Source: Saprospiraceae bacterium
GTDB lineage: Bacteria; Bacteroidota; Bacteroidia; Chitinophagales; Saprospiraceae
Length of the DNA stretch: 64,000 bases
Direction of reading: 5' to 3'
Assembly (NCBI GenBank): GCA_016711125.1
Contig: JADJTQ010000001.1
Location: forward strand, 434,001-498,000
Below, one piece after another: positions 10,091 through 20,070 of this stretch (position 1 is its first letter; each line of letters begins with the position of its first letter). A program made the position numbers and the translations under genes. Below the pieces are notes generated by a model. The model ran no database searches. It worked only from the letters and a program-made list of their open reading frames with translations, and was not told where the DNA came from.

Positions 10091-10182
10091 GGATTAATGA
10101 TTTTAGAATAGGTACATTTTTGATCTCAAGTAAGTAGAAACAATTTAAATTCGAACTGCAAAACAAAATGTTATTTATTACC

Positions 10183-12594
10183 TCATCGAGGCGGTACCCA
10201 CCCATTGACTTGTTCACCTGAAGCGATGTTAAAAATGGGCACATCGATGGTCGCGGAGATAAGCCAGCGGTGTGTACGAGCCTGTTGATTACCAATTCCT
10301 GAAATCTGGCGCACGGTGGGACCGTATTGCCAACCGGCTCCAAAAGTAAAGGGTGTATTATTGATATTACGAAAAAGGTATAATCCAGGACTAATAAAAT
10401 TCTGGAAAGTCAGGTCGGGGAGATTGGAAGTCTGCGTATCATCAAAGCGAAAAGCGGTGACCGCTCCAATATCCAGAATCGGAGCAAATGCCGTCCAGGA
10501 GCCTTTCTTATATTTGGTGAACTTCCAGCTAAAGGAGATGCCAACCGGTACCGATAATGCGATACTGGCATCGGTCTTTGACAGATCTGGTAGTGCCCGG
10601 GTTTCTGTACCACCTACCATACCAAGGTAACTGTTGATGTCAAGATTTCTGATATGGCTGCGCTTTATACGCGAACTTCCTGCTGGAGTGGCCGCCGAAC
10701 TCAAAGCCTGCTTTATCTCATCTGCCGTTTCAGCCTTTGCTACATCAGAAATAAAGGCTCCGTATCCCACGAGCTTGTTGAGTAACTTTTGTTGATCGGC
10801 ATTGTTTTTACTAATCTGTTTTTCGTCACCAACCTGCTCGGGTTGCGAGATTATCTTGAAGATTGCCATCGCATTATAAATAGCGGCTGTATATTGTTTT
10901 TGAGAAAGATTGTCGTAAAGAGATAATCCATCGGAAATAAATTCTAAAAAACTATTTAGGTCGGGATGAAGCGTAACCAGGCTACTGTCGGCAGAAAGTG
11001 GTGTTTCCAGAGCTAAGGAAAAGAGATCAACGATAGACTTCAGGAGAGGATAGCGATCATCAAAGGTGATTTTTTCATTTTTTGATTTTTTAACGGCCAA
11101 TGTTTCCTGACTGTCATTGATGTCAAGAATGGAATTAATCACTTTGGTGGTGAACAAGGGCAGATTTCCACTGGAAATTTCACGTGCATATTTTAGATTT
11201 TGAAGTTGTTGCAATAGTAATCCCAGAAAAATAGAGCGCGCCTCTTCATCCTCCGATAAAGCATTGAATTGAGACTTAGACAACCAGGTTGTTGCATTTC
11301 TGATTTGAGCGACCTTCGTCGAATCAATATTGATCAAAGTTCCCGTAAGGGTAGAGTCCGCTTTTATTACAGTATATTGAATCCGGGAGGTATCGGGGAG
11401 GTTGACCTGCTTGTAATTGTCAAATTTACTTTGGACGCTTTGGAGAAGATGAACTACGAATTCAGTCAACCCCAGTAGTTTTTCGGTATTTCGCCGACTT
11501 TCGATTTTTTTCACTTCGGCGTACTGCAATAATGTAAGGAGATTATTTTGGATTGAATCTTCAAGCGGTTGGAGATCTTTTATTTTGATGGATGCATTAT
11601 TGAGATGGTTCAGAGCTTTATCCAGTATGCTAAAGACATTGGCATCGATGGATGGTTGAGCAGCAATGATGGCTTCATACTTATCCCAGGGATTCTGGTC
11701 GGAAGGGCTCAAAGATTCAGCTAATTTTTTTTCCTGAAAATCGACTTGTTTAAATACATCCCGAAGGAGATTTAGGCGATCTCTAGTAATCGCTAGAATT
11801 GATTCTTCACTGTGTTGTGACCCTGGCCCCCCAAGTTCATTGACGGAGTCGATGGCATCTCTAAGAGCCTGGCCGGTAAAATTTAGAATAAGTGGTTTCA
11901 GTGGATACCAACCTACCGTGTCAAATTCAATGATTTTGAGTAGGTAATGAAGGGCTGCTACATCACGGTCCGAGTCTATTGAGGCCCCAGTCACCCGAAG
12001 TTTCGAGGTATCGATTTTCAACCTTTCTATGATGCTGTTTTCAAGGGTATCTACCAGTTTTATTTGTTGCGCGAGCGGGTCTCTTCGGGCTTGTTCCAGG
12101 GTAGTTCGAATAGTACGTATCTCAGTTTCAAGGGGAAGCAATTGCTGGGTCCACTTTTCGAGTTTTTTGGAATAATTTTTTGCAATGAGTATCTGTGCTT
12201 GTTCGAGGCCTTTCATGATGCAAAAAGTATTGGCCAACTCTTCGTTAAAATATGTGTGATAGTGACTGAGATTGTACTTTTCGTCTGGCAAAAAGAATTG
12301 ACCAAAATACTCTTCTCCCTTGAGGTAACTGACGGTATACTTTTGGAAGTAATCATGTGAATGAATCAACTTGCCATTAGACTTGAACTTAAATTCACTG
12401 GCTGTTTCTCCCAGTTCATTTAGCGCTGATAATTGAAGACGGACATTGGACTTCATTGCTTCATCTGCAAAACTGCTGGTGTCTATGGCATTGATTTCCG
12501 ACACGAGATCGAGCTCGGTTCTGATAATGTTGTCATAGCTAAATTGCAATAATTGGGCATATTCCGTAATATTCTTGACCAGTATCACGGTCAT
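10183..12594 (-). CDS. Large envelope protein, C-terminal part (barrel-like end)
   Basis: 803 residues from an ATG at 12594. The first about 620 residues are helical and rich in charged and leucine residues, with possible coiled coils. The last about 150 residues look like an outer-membrane-associated beta-sheet domain, with alternating hydrophobic strands such as SIALSVPVGISFSW and LISATIDVPIF. There is no signal peptide, which is unusual for such an end. The gene overlaps the preceding frame by 56 bp, and a one-base change in the A5 run near 12594-12598 would fuse both frames into a protein of about 1324 residues with a signal peptide. The barrel assignment is by pattern only. Confidence 0.65.
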   Translation of the reverse strand: MTVILVKNITEYAQLLQFSYDNIIRTELDLVSEINAIDTSSFADEAMKSNVRLQLSALNELGETASEFKFKSNGKLIHSHDYFQKYTVSYLKGEEYFGQFFLPDEKYNLSHYHTYFNEELANTFCIMKGLEQAQILIAKNYSKKLEKWTQQLLPLETEIRTIRTTLEQARRDPLAQQIKLVDTLENSIIERLKIDTSKLRVTGASIDSDRDVAALHYLLKIIEFDTVGWYPLKPLILNFTGQALRDAIDSVNELGGPGSQHSEESILAITRDRLNLLRDVFKQVDFQEKKLAESLSPSDQNPWDKYEAIIAAQPSIDANVFSILDKALNHLNNASIKIKDLQPLEDSIQNNLLTLLQYAEVKKIESRRNTEKLLGLTEFVVHLLQSVQSKFDNYKQVNLPDTSRIQYTVIKADSTLTGTLINIDSTKVAQIRNATTWLSKSQFNALSEDEEARSIFLGLLLQQLQNLKYAREISSGNLPLFTTKVINSILDINDSQETLAVKKSKNEKITFDDRYPLLKSIVDLFSLALETPLSADSSLVTLHPDLNSFLEFISDGLSLYDNLSQKQYTAAIYNAMAIFKIISQPEQVGDEKQISKNNADQQKLLNKLVGYGAFISDVAKAETADEIKQALSSAATPAGSSRIKRSHIRNLDINSYLGMVGGTETRALPDLSKTDASIALSVPVGISFSWKFTKYKKGSWTAFAPILDIGAVTAFRFDDTQTSNLPDLTFQNFISPGLYLFRNINNTPFTFGAGWQYGPTVRQISGIGNQQARTHRWLISATIDVPIFNIASGEQVNGWVPPR

Positions 12595-14158
12595 TTTTAA
12601 AAGATTGTGAGTCGAGCTGATTGGCTATATCCAGATTAATCAATTCGGTAAAATCGAGTTGGCGTCGATCCAAGTATTGATAAGTGCCAACAAGGATTTC
12701 ATCAATAGACCGATCCTGGTAGACCAGATTGACAATTTGAAAAAACAATGCGATATTGTAGATGTCTTTTGAAAATTTATTATTGATGGCATATTTATCC
12801 AGATTTAATAATTGGGGAAGATTCCATCCCAGGTTTTGCAGGTCAGTTTTGAAAGAACTCCTCGCATCTTTCAGAAGATTTTTGTAATTGGAAATATCAA
12901 ACTGAAGAAATACTTTGGATGTTTCTGGAAATAAGGTTTTGTATTCGGGATGATCCGGATCATTTAGATAGCGTTGAAATCGATCCAGAAAAGTGATACT
13001 TAGTTCTTCCTGTGCCCGTTCTACAATGAAATCAGAGAGACCGGCAATTAATGTAGTAACGTCCAGACCCAGTGCCTTATTAATTTGGGTGTTGGCAGTT
13101 TCCGATTGAAGACTCAGTTCAAGGCCGGCTGATTTCTCAGCAGGTACAATTTGCTCGTAGTACTTTTGGTCCTTATCTGCAGATGCCTCAAGTGAGCTTT
13201 TTTTTTCGAGACCATACATCTCCGGGATCCAGCTATAGTTATCATGGAGATTTTTTGAAATTTCAGCTGAGAATAATTCTGTATCAAAATCCATAAGTCT
13301 CAGCTCAGAATTCAGCTGATAGCTGTAAAGGATGTGTTCAAGCCCTGGTTTAAGAAATGAATTATTCTGGTAGGCTTCATATGTTTGTTTAAGGGTTGTA
13401 AGGTCCCGGAGTGTGTCCAGGAAATCATTGTGAAGTGATAGAAGACCAATGAGTCGATAATAGTCCTTTTTGATAATATGCTGACCTTGAAAATCCATTT
13501 TCATTTGGAGAATAACATTCGTGTTTGTCTTGGTCAATTTCAGTTTTTCTGGAGCTAATACGGCATAAGTGAGACTGTCATCTCCCATGATAAGCGTAAC
13601 GGTATCGTCCGATCGGATTGAATAGAAACCGGGAGAAGTAATATGCAAACTGTCACCTACAATGGTCCTGGCTCTGGAAGGTAAAGATCCGGTATCAATT
13701 TGCAAAGTCCCCTCCCGGGTAAGGCGAGTGGACTTCAAAATGATGGGATCTCTAAAATCAAATATCTGCCTGCTTGAGGTGGTGGTCCAGGCAACTCTAT
13801 TGGGAAGATTATCGATTTGAATCACTGAATCGACAGCGATATGACTGGTATCGGTCTGATATATGATCGTTATTGAATCAGCACGATCGAAGTTTTTGAC
13901 TTTTGAGATTGTGAAACGATCGTAAGATGCCATTTCGTAGATCTTATCAGTCAGCTTAATTCGTTGTCCATCGACGTTTATTCGCCGAGAGCCGGTATCA
14001 CTGATCTCCAGTTGCGGATGGGAGGGATGATATAATAGTTCTTTGAGTTCACAGGCTTCACTGTAGAGAGATTGCCCATAAATTACACCAGTAACTAGCG
14101 TGACCAGAGAAAGGTTGAATACTTGGCGAATGCACTTGAATGATTTTGCCGGGGTCAT
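12539..14158 (-). CDS. Large secreted protein, N-terminal part
   Basis: 539 residues from an ATG at 14158. The start has a basic N-terminus, a hydrophobic stretch (VFNLSLVTLVTGVIYG) and a likely signal cleavage. The rest is beta-rich and then helical; I do not recognise a family. The last 17 residues read poorly compared with the overlapping downstream frame, which supports the view that this is the 5' part of one gene continuing in 10183-12594. A possible -7 box, TAAATTTG, lies on the minus strand at 14262-14269, without a clear TTG partner. Confidence 0.65.
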   Translation of the reverse strand: MTPAKSFKCIRQVFNLSLVTLVTGVIYGQSLYSEACELKELLYHPSHPQLEISDTGSRRINVDGQRIKLTDKIYEMASYDRFTISKVKNFDRADSITIIYQTDTSHIAVDSVIQIDNLPNRVAWTTTSSRQIFDFRDPIILKSTRLTREGTLQIDTGSLPSRARTIVGDSLHITSPGFYSIRSDDTVTLIMGDDSLTYAVLAPEKLKLTKTNTNVILQMKMDFQGQHIIKKDYYRLIGLLSLHNDFLDTLRDLTTLKQTYEAYQNNSFLKPGLEHILYSYQLNSELRLMDFDTELFSAEISKNLHDNYSWIPEMYGLEKKSSLEASADKDQKYYEQIVPAEKSAGLELSLQSETANTQINKALGLDVTTLIAGLSDFIVERAQEELSITFLDRFQRYLNDPDHPEYKTLFPETSKVFLQFDISNYKNLLKDARSSFKTDLQNLGWNLPQLLNLDKYAINNKFSKDIYNIALFFQIVNLVYQDRSIDEILVGTYQYLDRRQLDFTELINLDIANQLDSQSFKNDRDTGQEYYGICPIIAI

Positions 14159-14329
14159 TTATTTGATATCTTGGACTAATTGTAAGGGAGCAGTTAGACT
14201 ATATTTAGATGGAATTTCGAGAAAAATCCAGATAAACGCAAGTCTTTTAGTATAAAAATTACAAATTTAGTTTAGCACCCCTACTTCGATGTATTTTCAG
14301 ATAAAGGCCAATTGGGTGTGGCAAAACCC

Positions 14330-15090
14330 GTGACCAATCCCTCCACCACACTTCGGGCTCAGTGATCCATTAATTCTGCTATTTCTAAGTTGTAAAAACA
14401 TTTTGATGAGATCACCGCTTCCCTTAGCTTTCATTTTTATTCTTGGATTACTTTTGATTACTTTCATTAATCGGATGTGAGAAGTCTTCCCCACACCCCG
14501 ACATCTGCATCCTCAGCAGCAGCGAAGCCGCCTTTACCGCTGCTATCCAGGCAGCTCGGATGGGTAAAAAAGTAGTCTTGATTGAACCGACTGGTCATCG
14601 GAGTGGTATGATGGTCGAAGGCATCGTCAAAGGATATCAGGTTTGGTAGCTCGGTGGTGATTGGTGGGATCACCAGAGAACTTTATATTGCTATCGAGGC
14701 TCATTATGGTCGTACGCCAAAGTTTGATGAGTTCGGTTGGTATTCTCCTTATGAACCAAAAGTAGCTGAGCAGATTATTGAGGAATTTCTTGGGAAGGAA
14801 AAAAATATCACCATCATCCGCAACATCCGGATAAAAGAACAAGGAGGTGTCAAGAAAAAGGCACGAAAATCCAAAGTATATTTTTGGATAGCGGCAAGGA
14901 AATCACGGCTGAAGTATTTATCGATGCCTCGGTAGAAGGGCATCTAATACATTTAGCTGGAGTAACAACGGAAACGATCCGGGAAGGAAAGATAAATACG
15001 GAGAATCTAAAAATGGCATCCAGCGAGAAAATAATTACCGTCATTTTATGGTGCCCGTCGATCCATATAAATCCGTATTGCAAGTTAGGT
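14330..15090 (+). pseudogene. Truncated, degenerate copy of the FAD oxidoreductase gene
   Basis: This stretch closely matches the upstream region and first third of the intact FAD-dependent oxidoreductase gene at 23849. The match begins before the start codon (shared text CCAATCCCTCCACCACACTT) and fades near 15080. The start equivalent is the ATG at 14406. The copy carries several indels and an early frame break, so only short pieces of the Rossmann-type N-terminus can be read. It is a clear partial duplication about 9.4 kb from its source and should not make a functional enzyme. Confidence 0.85.
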
Positions 15091-15787
15091 GTATTTTGAG
15101 AACTTGCTCACTCACTAAAGTTTCGGAGCGCGAGACAGGATTTGCCATACTTATAACGCTATAAAAGAAATCAAGCCTTGTCCGTCTATTCAGCCGGGAT
15201 TCACGACCACCAGGTTTGGCGAGTTTGATCCTTAGCTAAAAGCACAAAACCAAGAATGGCATCTACAGAAAAGAAAATGACTATACAATAAGACCAAGGC
15301 CTTATCTCAGACCTTTGCATAAGTCTCAGTGATGGCCTGATTTATTTCAGGGAGTAATTGCGTCAAATCCCCCGCAATGATTTTGCGGGGCAGGCTTCAG
15401 AAATCTTTAGTGTATGAGCCGCCACTTCCGAATAATGTTTTTGCTATTATACACCAAGGAAGGGGGCCATGTTTTTGGCTAAACTTGTCAAAGTAACAAG
15501 CATCTCTATTCTTGAGCAATCACCAACTCTGCAAAATGATCGTATTGCTTATGTTTCTTTGGTATATGTTTTTAGAAATTCACATCTAGATTCTTGACAA
15601 CCATTGACATTGGCAAGCCAGGGGGGGTGCCTTCCAACAAATTCCGGACTAATTTTCCCTTTATTTTGAGCCCTTGTTACGCATTATGTAGATTTGTCTA
15701 AAGTGACAGTGGCATTTCCATTCCTGATCAAAGAAACAAACCGAAATTGCAGCCCAGGTGTCAGATTCATTCTCAATCATTTAACCT
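15091..15787. other. Intergenic region with gene debris and one hairpin
   Basis: About 700 bp without an intact gene. A short plus-strand frame around 15134-15235 reads like the tail of a lost gene. A perfect hairpin CCCCGCAA/TTGCGGGG lies at 15370-15390. No T-run follows it closely, so a terminator role is uncertain. Confidence 0.4.
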
Positions 15788-17092
15788 ATGGATTCAAACC
15801 CTTTCTTCACCCGGCGTGAATTGCTGGGAATAACCGGCATGGCCAGTTTAGCGGCTTTAACGGGCATCTCGATTGATGCTGTTGGGCAAACGCAACAAAA
15901 AAGACCTCGAATTGCCGTTCTGGCCACCTATTGGGCTGCTACGAGATCCCATGCAGACTGGCTGGTAACCAAGCTGATCGACGGTTATTGGTGGCAGGGC
16001 GCTTACACTCCTTCCCGCGTTGACGTTGCATCAATTTACATTCACCAGCACGACACAAGCCTACTCGGTCAAAAGGTCGCCAAAGCGAAAGGCATTCCGA
16101 TTTTTAAAACCGTCGGTGAGGCAGTGACGCTTGGAGGGAAGGAACTTGCGGTGGATGGGGTAGTGATTGTGGGAGAACACGGGGATTATCCAACCGATCT
16201 CAAGGGGCACTGGCTCCTGCCACGCTGGTGGCTATACAATCAGGTTATCCGCGTTTTCGAGCAAAGCAAGCGTTCGGTGCCCGTCTTTAACGACAAGCAT
16301 TTCTCTTACAATTGGGACGATGCCAAGTGGATGTTTGACAAATCCCGCGAGCTGGGCTTTCCTTTGACCGGTGGATCCCTTCTTCCGGTCTATTACCGCA
16401 AGCCCGAGATAGAACTGGATAACGACACGCCAATAAAGCACTCGATCGTGATTGGAGGTGCTTCAGATGAGGGAGCCATCTTTCATTGTATCGAATTGCT
16501 CCAGGCCTTTGTAGAGCGCCGCCAGGGGGGTGAGACAGGCGTGCAGTCGGTACAATCCATTCGAGGCCCTGAAGCATGGAAGTGGGTCGAACGCAATTCC
16601 TGGGCAGGCAAACTGCTTGATTCAGTGGCGGCCAATTTCAATCTGAAGCAGGGACATTTTGAGGAGCGCCCCCAGACCGACATCGGCATCGTAGAGTAGC
16701 GTGATGGAACGAAAGCGGCCGTCATTGGTGGTAGCGGTGTGGGCTGGACTTACGCCGGTGAAATCGAAGGTCAAAAAGAGCCCACGATCGTCTCTTTGCT
16801 TGACTTCCCGGGCCCCTTCGACCAGTATCACGCCTCAAATGCCCAGCCGCACTGGATCACCGAGATGATGCTGACAGGGACAGAACCTTACCATGCGGAA
16901 AGGCTGCTACTGTCGACTGGGATTGTGAACAACTACATGGAATCAAACTGGGAGAACGGTCAATACGCTCCCATCGGACACCGCGTCGAGACACCGTTTA
17001 TGGACATGACCTACCGTCCAACCCGGGGAGCGCAATTTAACAAAGGCGAACGACCACCCAGCCGCCCCTACATACGCGGTTTTGACCAGTAG
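15788..17092 (+). pseudogene. Tat-exported protein gene interrupted by an in-frame TAG
   Basis: The 434-codon frame is continuous except for a TAG at 16697-16699; the same frame goes on (RDGTKAAVIGG) to a stop at 17092. The N-terminus has a twin-arginine signal (TRRELLGITGMASLAAL). I do not recognise the family with certainty. It resembles uncharacterised Tat-secreted proteins found beside catabolic enzymes in Bacteroidota and Planctomycetota, with a conserved GEHGDYP segment. One base change (for example TAC or CAG to TAG) explains the stop. The product would otherwise be cut to 303 residues, losing about 130. It precedes the M19 dipeptidase gene on the same strand by about 90 bp. Confidence 0.7.
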
Positions 17093-17183
17093 AACAAGCA
17101 TAAGGAACCTGCAATTTGGGCGTGACAGTCTGTATTCCTTGCTCTTTATACTTTCATCATTTTAGACCTAAAAAAACAAACCC

Positions 17184-18458
17184 ATGAAACGTAGAGACGT
17201 AATTAAGAGCTTGGCACTCCTACCGATAGCCGGAAGTGTTCTTCCAACACCATCCCCGCCAGCTGCTCCTGTCACTGGATCCAGTTTTCCTTTGCCTCTT
17301 CGGAACAAACCGATGCCGGATCTGCATCGCAAAGCTTTCGTGATGGACGGACATGTTCATGTAATGACCCGCGAGCTGTTGATGAACACCGATATCGGCC
17401 AGCGTTATCCGGATGGGACCGTCGATCTCCCAAGGGCCAAAGAAGGCGGCCTGGACGCGATGTTCTTCAGTGTTTATACTCCTGAAGACTATTATCCCGG
17501 AAGGTTCGAGATAAAAAATACATTTCGGGTGGTGAACCTTGCATTAGACCAACTCCAAAAGAACAACTCGGTGATCGAACTGGCGCTCACCGCTACTGAC
17601 ATTGAACGTATTAATAAGAAAGGCAAAATGGCGGCTTTTCTGGATTTGGAAGGTGGTTTTGACCTTCATGGCGATCTGAACTTACTACGGGCTCTTTACC
17701 GGCTCGGGTTACGTTCAATCCAGCTGACTGCACATAATACGACCAACGCATTTATCGATGCCTGCAATGACTTGCATACCTGGGGTGGTATTAACGAGCA
17801 CGGAAAGGCAGTGATAAAGGAGATGAATGACCTGGGCATGGTGATCAACGTGGCACACGCATCAAACGATGCCATTATTCAGAGTGCTGCAGCAAGCAAG
17901 GATCCGGTAATCTACAGTCACGGTGGCTTTCATAAATTTGTCGATCATCCCCGCTGCATTACCGATGAAGCGGCAAAAGCTATTGCAGCTAAAGGAGGCG
18001 TGATCGGCTTGCAATTCGGAAGCACGTTCAATAACCCTACATATTGGGAATGGCAGAGACCAAACCATACGATAACATCGCAGCCCCTGCCTCAACCCCA
18101 AACCCCGCGGATCCTTAACTCACAAGTTACTACCCAAACGATCGAGGATGTGGATAAAGAGCATGCCCTCACCTTACCTTTTACTTTCAAAGGAACCATC
18201 CCGGACGAATATTGGATGCATGTTGATCAGCTGGCCAAAGTAATCGATTATGGCGTAAAATTAGTTGGCGAGGACCACATGGCCCTGGGTTCCGATTTCG
18301 ATGGTGGCCCTGAACTGCCTCGCGAAATCAAAGACATCAGTGATTATCCGCAGATGACCATGGCGATGCAGAGGCTGGGTTACAGCGATAAGCGAATCAA
18401 AAAGATCCTTGGGTTAAACTGGCTCCGAGTGATTCGACAGGTAACCGAAGGGAAATGA
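17184..18458 (+). CDS. Membrane dipeptidase (peptidase M19, renal dipeptidase family)
   Basis: 424 residues. The N-terminus has MKRRDVIK followed by a hydrophobic stretch, suggesting Tat-type export. The TIM-barrel metal site is visible: HVH at 57-59, a DLEGGFD segment near 155, LTAHN, NVAHAS, YSHGG and GSDFDGG near the end. The family hydrolyses dipeptides and some beta-lactams or other amides with two zinc ions, usually in the periplasm or on the surface. Length is typical. The upstream neighbour is the interrupted Tat-exported gene and the downstream neighbour is an IS256-type element. Confidence 0.9.
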   Translation: MKRRDVIKSLALLPIAGSVLPTPSPPAAPVTGSSFPLPLRNKPMPDLHRKAFVMDGHVHVMTRELLMNTDIGQRYPDGTVDLPRAKEGGLDAMFFSVYTPEDYYPGRFEIKNTFRVVNLALDQLQKNNSVIELALTATDIERINKKGKMAAFLDLEGGFDLHGDLNLLRALYRLGLRSIQLTAHNTTNAFIDACNDLHTWGGINEHGKAVIKEMNDLGMVINVAHASNDAIIQSAAASKDPVIYSHGGFHKFVDHPRCITDEAAKAIAAKGGVIGLQFGSTFNNPTYWEWQRPNHTITSQPLPQPQTPRILNSQVTTQTIEDVDKEHALTLPFTFKGTIPDEYWMHVDQLAKVIDYGVKLVGEDHMALGSDFDGGPELPREIKDISDYPQMTMAMQRLGYSDKRIKKILGLNWLRVIRQVTEGK

Positions 18459-18528
18459 GAATTGGAGGTTGGCTTCTTACAAGGTTTACCTCTTGGATGA
18501 AAAAAGTATAAACTTTAGAGAACAACAC

Positions 18529-19882
18529 GGGAGTATCCATTAAAGTGTGTCATTGAATTCCCTCCCTCTGCGAGGCGGTCATTGGGATACCCATCGACCG
18601 TAGCGCTCTCCAAATTTATCTAATAATTCTAATTGAATGGCCTTCCAATGGAAGCTTTTCTATTCCCTGATTTTTGCTGATTCATTAAGGTCAGGTACAG
18701 CTGCTTGATTAATGATTTTTCACTGATCCAGGCACCTTTACTCTTGGTTACTTTCCGAATGATTCTATGGACTGCTTCCACGGGATTGGTCGTGTAGATC
18801 ATTCTGCGGATATGGGTGCCAAATTCCATAAATGCCATTAATTCACTCCAATCATTCTCCCATAGTTTTGCAATTCGTTCTCCCTCCTTTCCCCATTTTA
18901 TTTTGAAGCTTTCTAGTGCTTGACCTGCTTGTGATTCGGTAGCGCTACTATATACTGTTCGCAGATCAGCACATATCATCTTCTTATTCTTGTCCGGTAC
19001 AAATCGGACCGAATTCCTGATTTTATGTACGATACAACGTTGCACAGTTGCCAAGGGATACACTTGATGGATGCTTTCTTTAAAACCAGTTAGTCCATCT
19101 ATACAGTTTATTAATATATCCTGTACCCCTCGTGACGAAATGTCTTCCAGTATCTGACCCCAGATATGGGCGCTTTCATTCTCCGATGTATAAATCCCCA
19201 GTATATCTCGGTGTCCATCACAGTCTATTCCGTACACCGTATAAACACACTTATTCACAAATTTATGATCTTCTTTTACTCGAAAATGTATCCCATCCAG
19301 GTACATGATCGCATAGCAAGCTCGCAGGGCACGTTGCTGCCATGCCACGATATCTGGCCAGATCGGATCCGTAATCAGGCTGATCGCACTATTGGAATAT
19401 TCTACTCCATAGATCTCAAACAACAGTCGATGTATGTCTTCCACACTATTCCCTTTTGCATACATTGATAGGATCACTTCATCTAAGCCTGTCTTCAGAC
19501 TCCGACTTCGCTTTTCGACGATGGTTGGTTCAAAACTACCTGTGCGATCTCGAGGTGGATTCAATGACAGCGTTCCACCTTCCGTCTTCACATCCTTTTT
19601 ACCATATCCATTTCGCCGGTTCTTCTTTCCTGCCGAATGCTCTTGTTCCAAATGATGATCCATCTCTCCCTCAAGAGCTGCATCCACAAAACTTTGCAAC
19701 AATTCCGTAAACACTCCCCCTGGTCCAAGCCACCGTTTCCCACTATACAACCCTTCCTCTATCTCCCTGCGATACGCTTCATCTGGAACTAAATCTTCTA
19801 ATCTCGGTTTTTCTTTTCTTTTCATGTCAACATATTTATTTTTTTAATAATATCTTGTTGACACACTTTATTGTATACCCTC
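18529..19882 (-). mobile_element. IS256-family insertion sequence, complete
   Basis: 1354 bp with 24-bp terminal inverted repeats that match at 20 positions and share the core TAAAGTGTGTCA (18540-18551 and its reverse near 19859-19870). The element is flanked by a perfect 8-bp direct repeat AACAACAC at 18521-18528 and 19883-19890, the target duplication size usual for IS256. It encodes one transposase on the minus strand. It sits between the M19 gene and a divergent intergenic region and breaks no recognisable gene. Confidence 0.9.
18629..19825 (-). CDS. IS256-family transposase
   Basis: 398 residues, full length for the family. The DDE catalytic triad is visible: D177 in LDGIHF, D243 in CIDGLTGF and E350 in YTTNPVE. 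The zinc-like C/H pair CIVHKIRNS, also typical of the family, is present. The frame is intact, so the element may still be mobile. Confidence 0.95.
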   Translation of the reverse strand: MKRKEKPRLEDLVPDEAYRREIEEGLYSGKRWLGPGGVFTELLQSFVDAALEGEMDHHLEQEHSAGKKNRRNGYGKKDVKTEGGTLSLNPPRDRTGSFEPTIVEKRSRSLKTGLDEVILSMYAKGNSVEDIHRLLFEIYGVEYSNSAISLITDPIWPDIVAWQQRALRACYAIMYLDGIHFRVKEDHKFVNKCVYTVYGIDCDGHRDILGIYTSENESAHIWGQILEDISSRGVQDILINCIDGLTGFKESIHQVYPLATVQRCIVHKIRNSVRFVPDKNKKMICADLRTVYSSATESQAGQALESFKIKWGKEGERIAKLWENDWSELMAFMEFGTHIRRMIYTTNPVEAVHRIIRKVTKSKGAWISEKSLIKQLYLTLMNQQKSGNRKASIGRPFN

Positions 19883-20070
19883 AACAACACTTCGGCAGGC
19901 TCAGTGTGACCCTACCTTTTTACGAGGGGCCTTATGTTCCGCTCTCTCTGTCATCACCCATTTTCATTTTTACAAAAAAATGTATTGGTTAGGTGCCGAA
20001 ACTTGAGTTAACAATTTATATTAGCACCAAGCCTAAATTCGACGGACACATGATTTGACAAATTTTGCTA

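Noticed and set aside
14654..15099. Two small plus-strand genes (14654-14935 and 14884-15099)
   Set aside because: Both are pieces of the degenerate FAD oxidoreductase copy.
16697..16699. Pyrrolysine-type recoding at the TAG
   Set aside because: No pyl genes in the window and another gene has an ordinary TAA lesion, so mutation or error is simpler.
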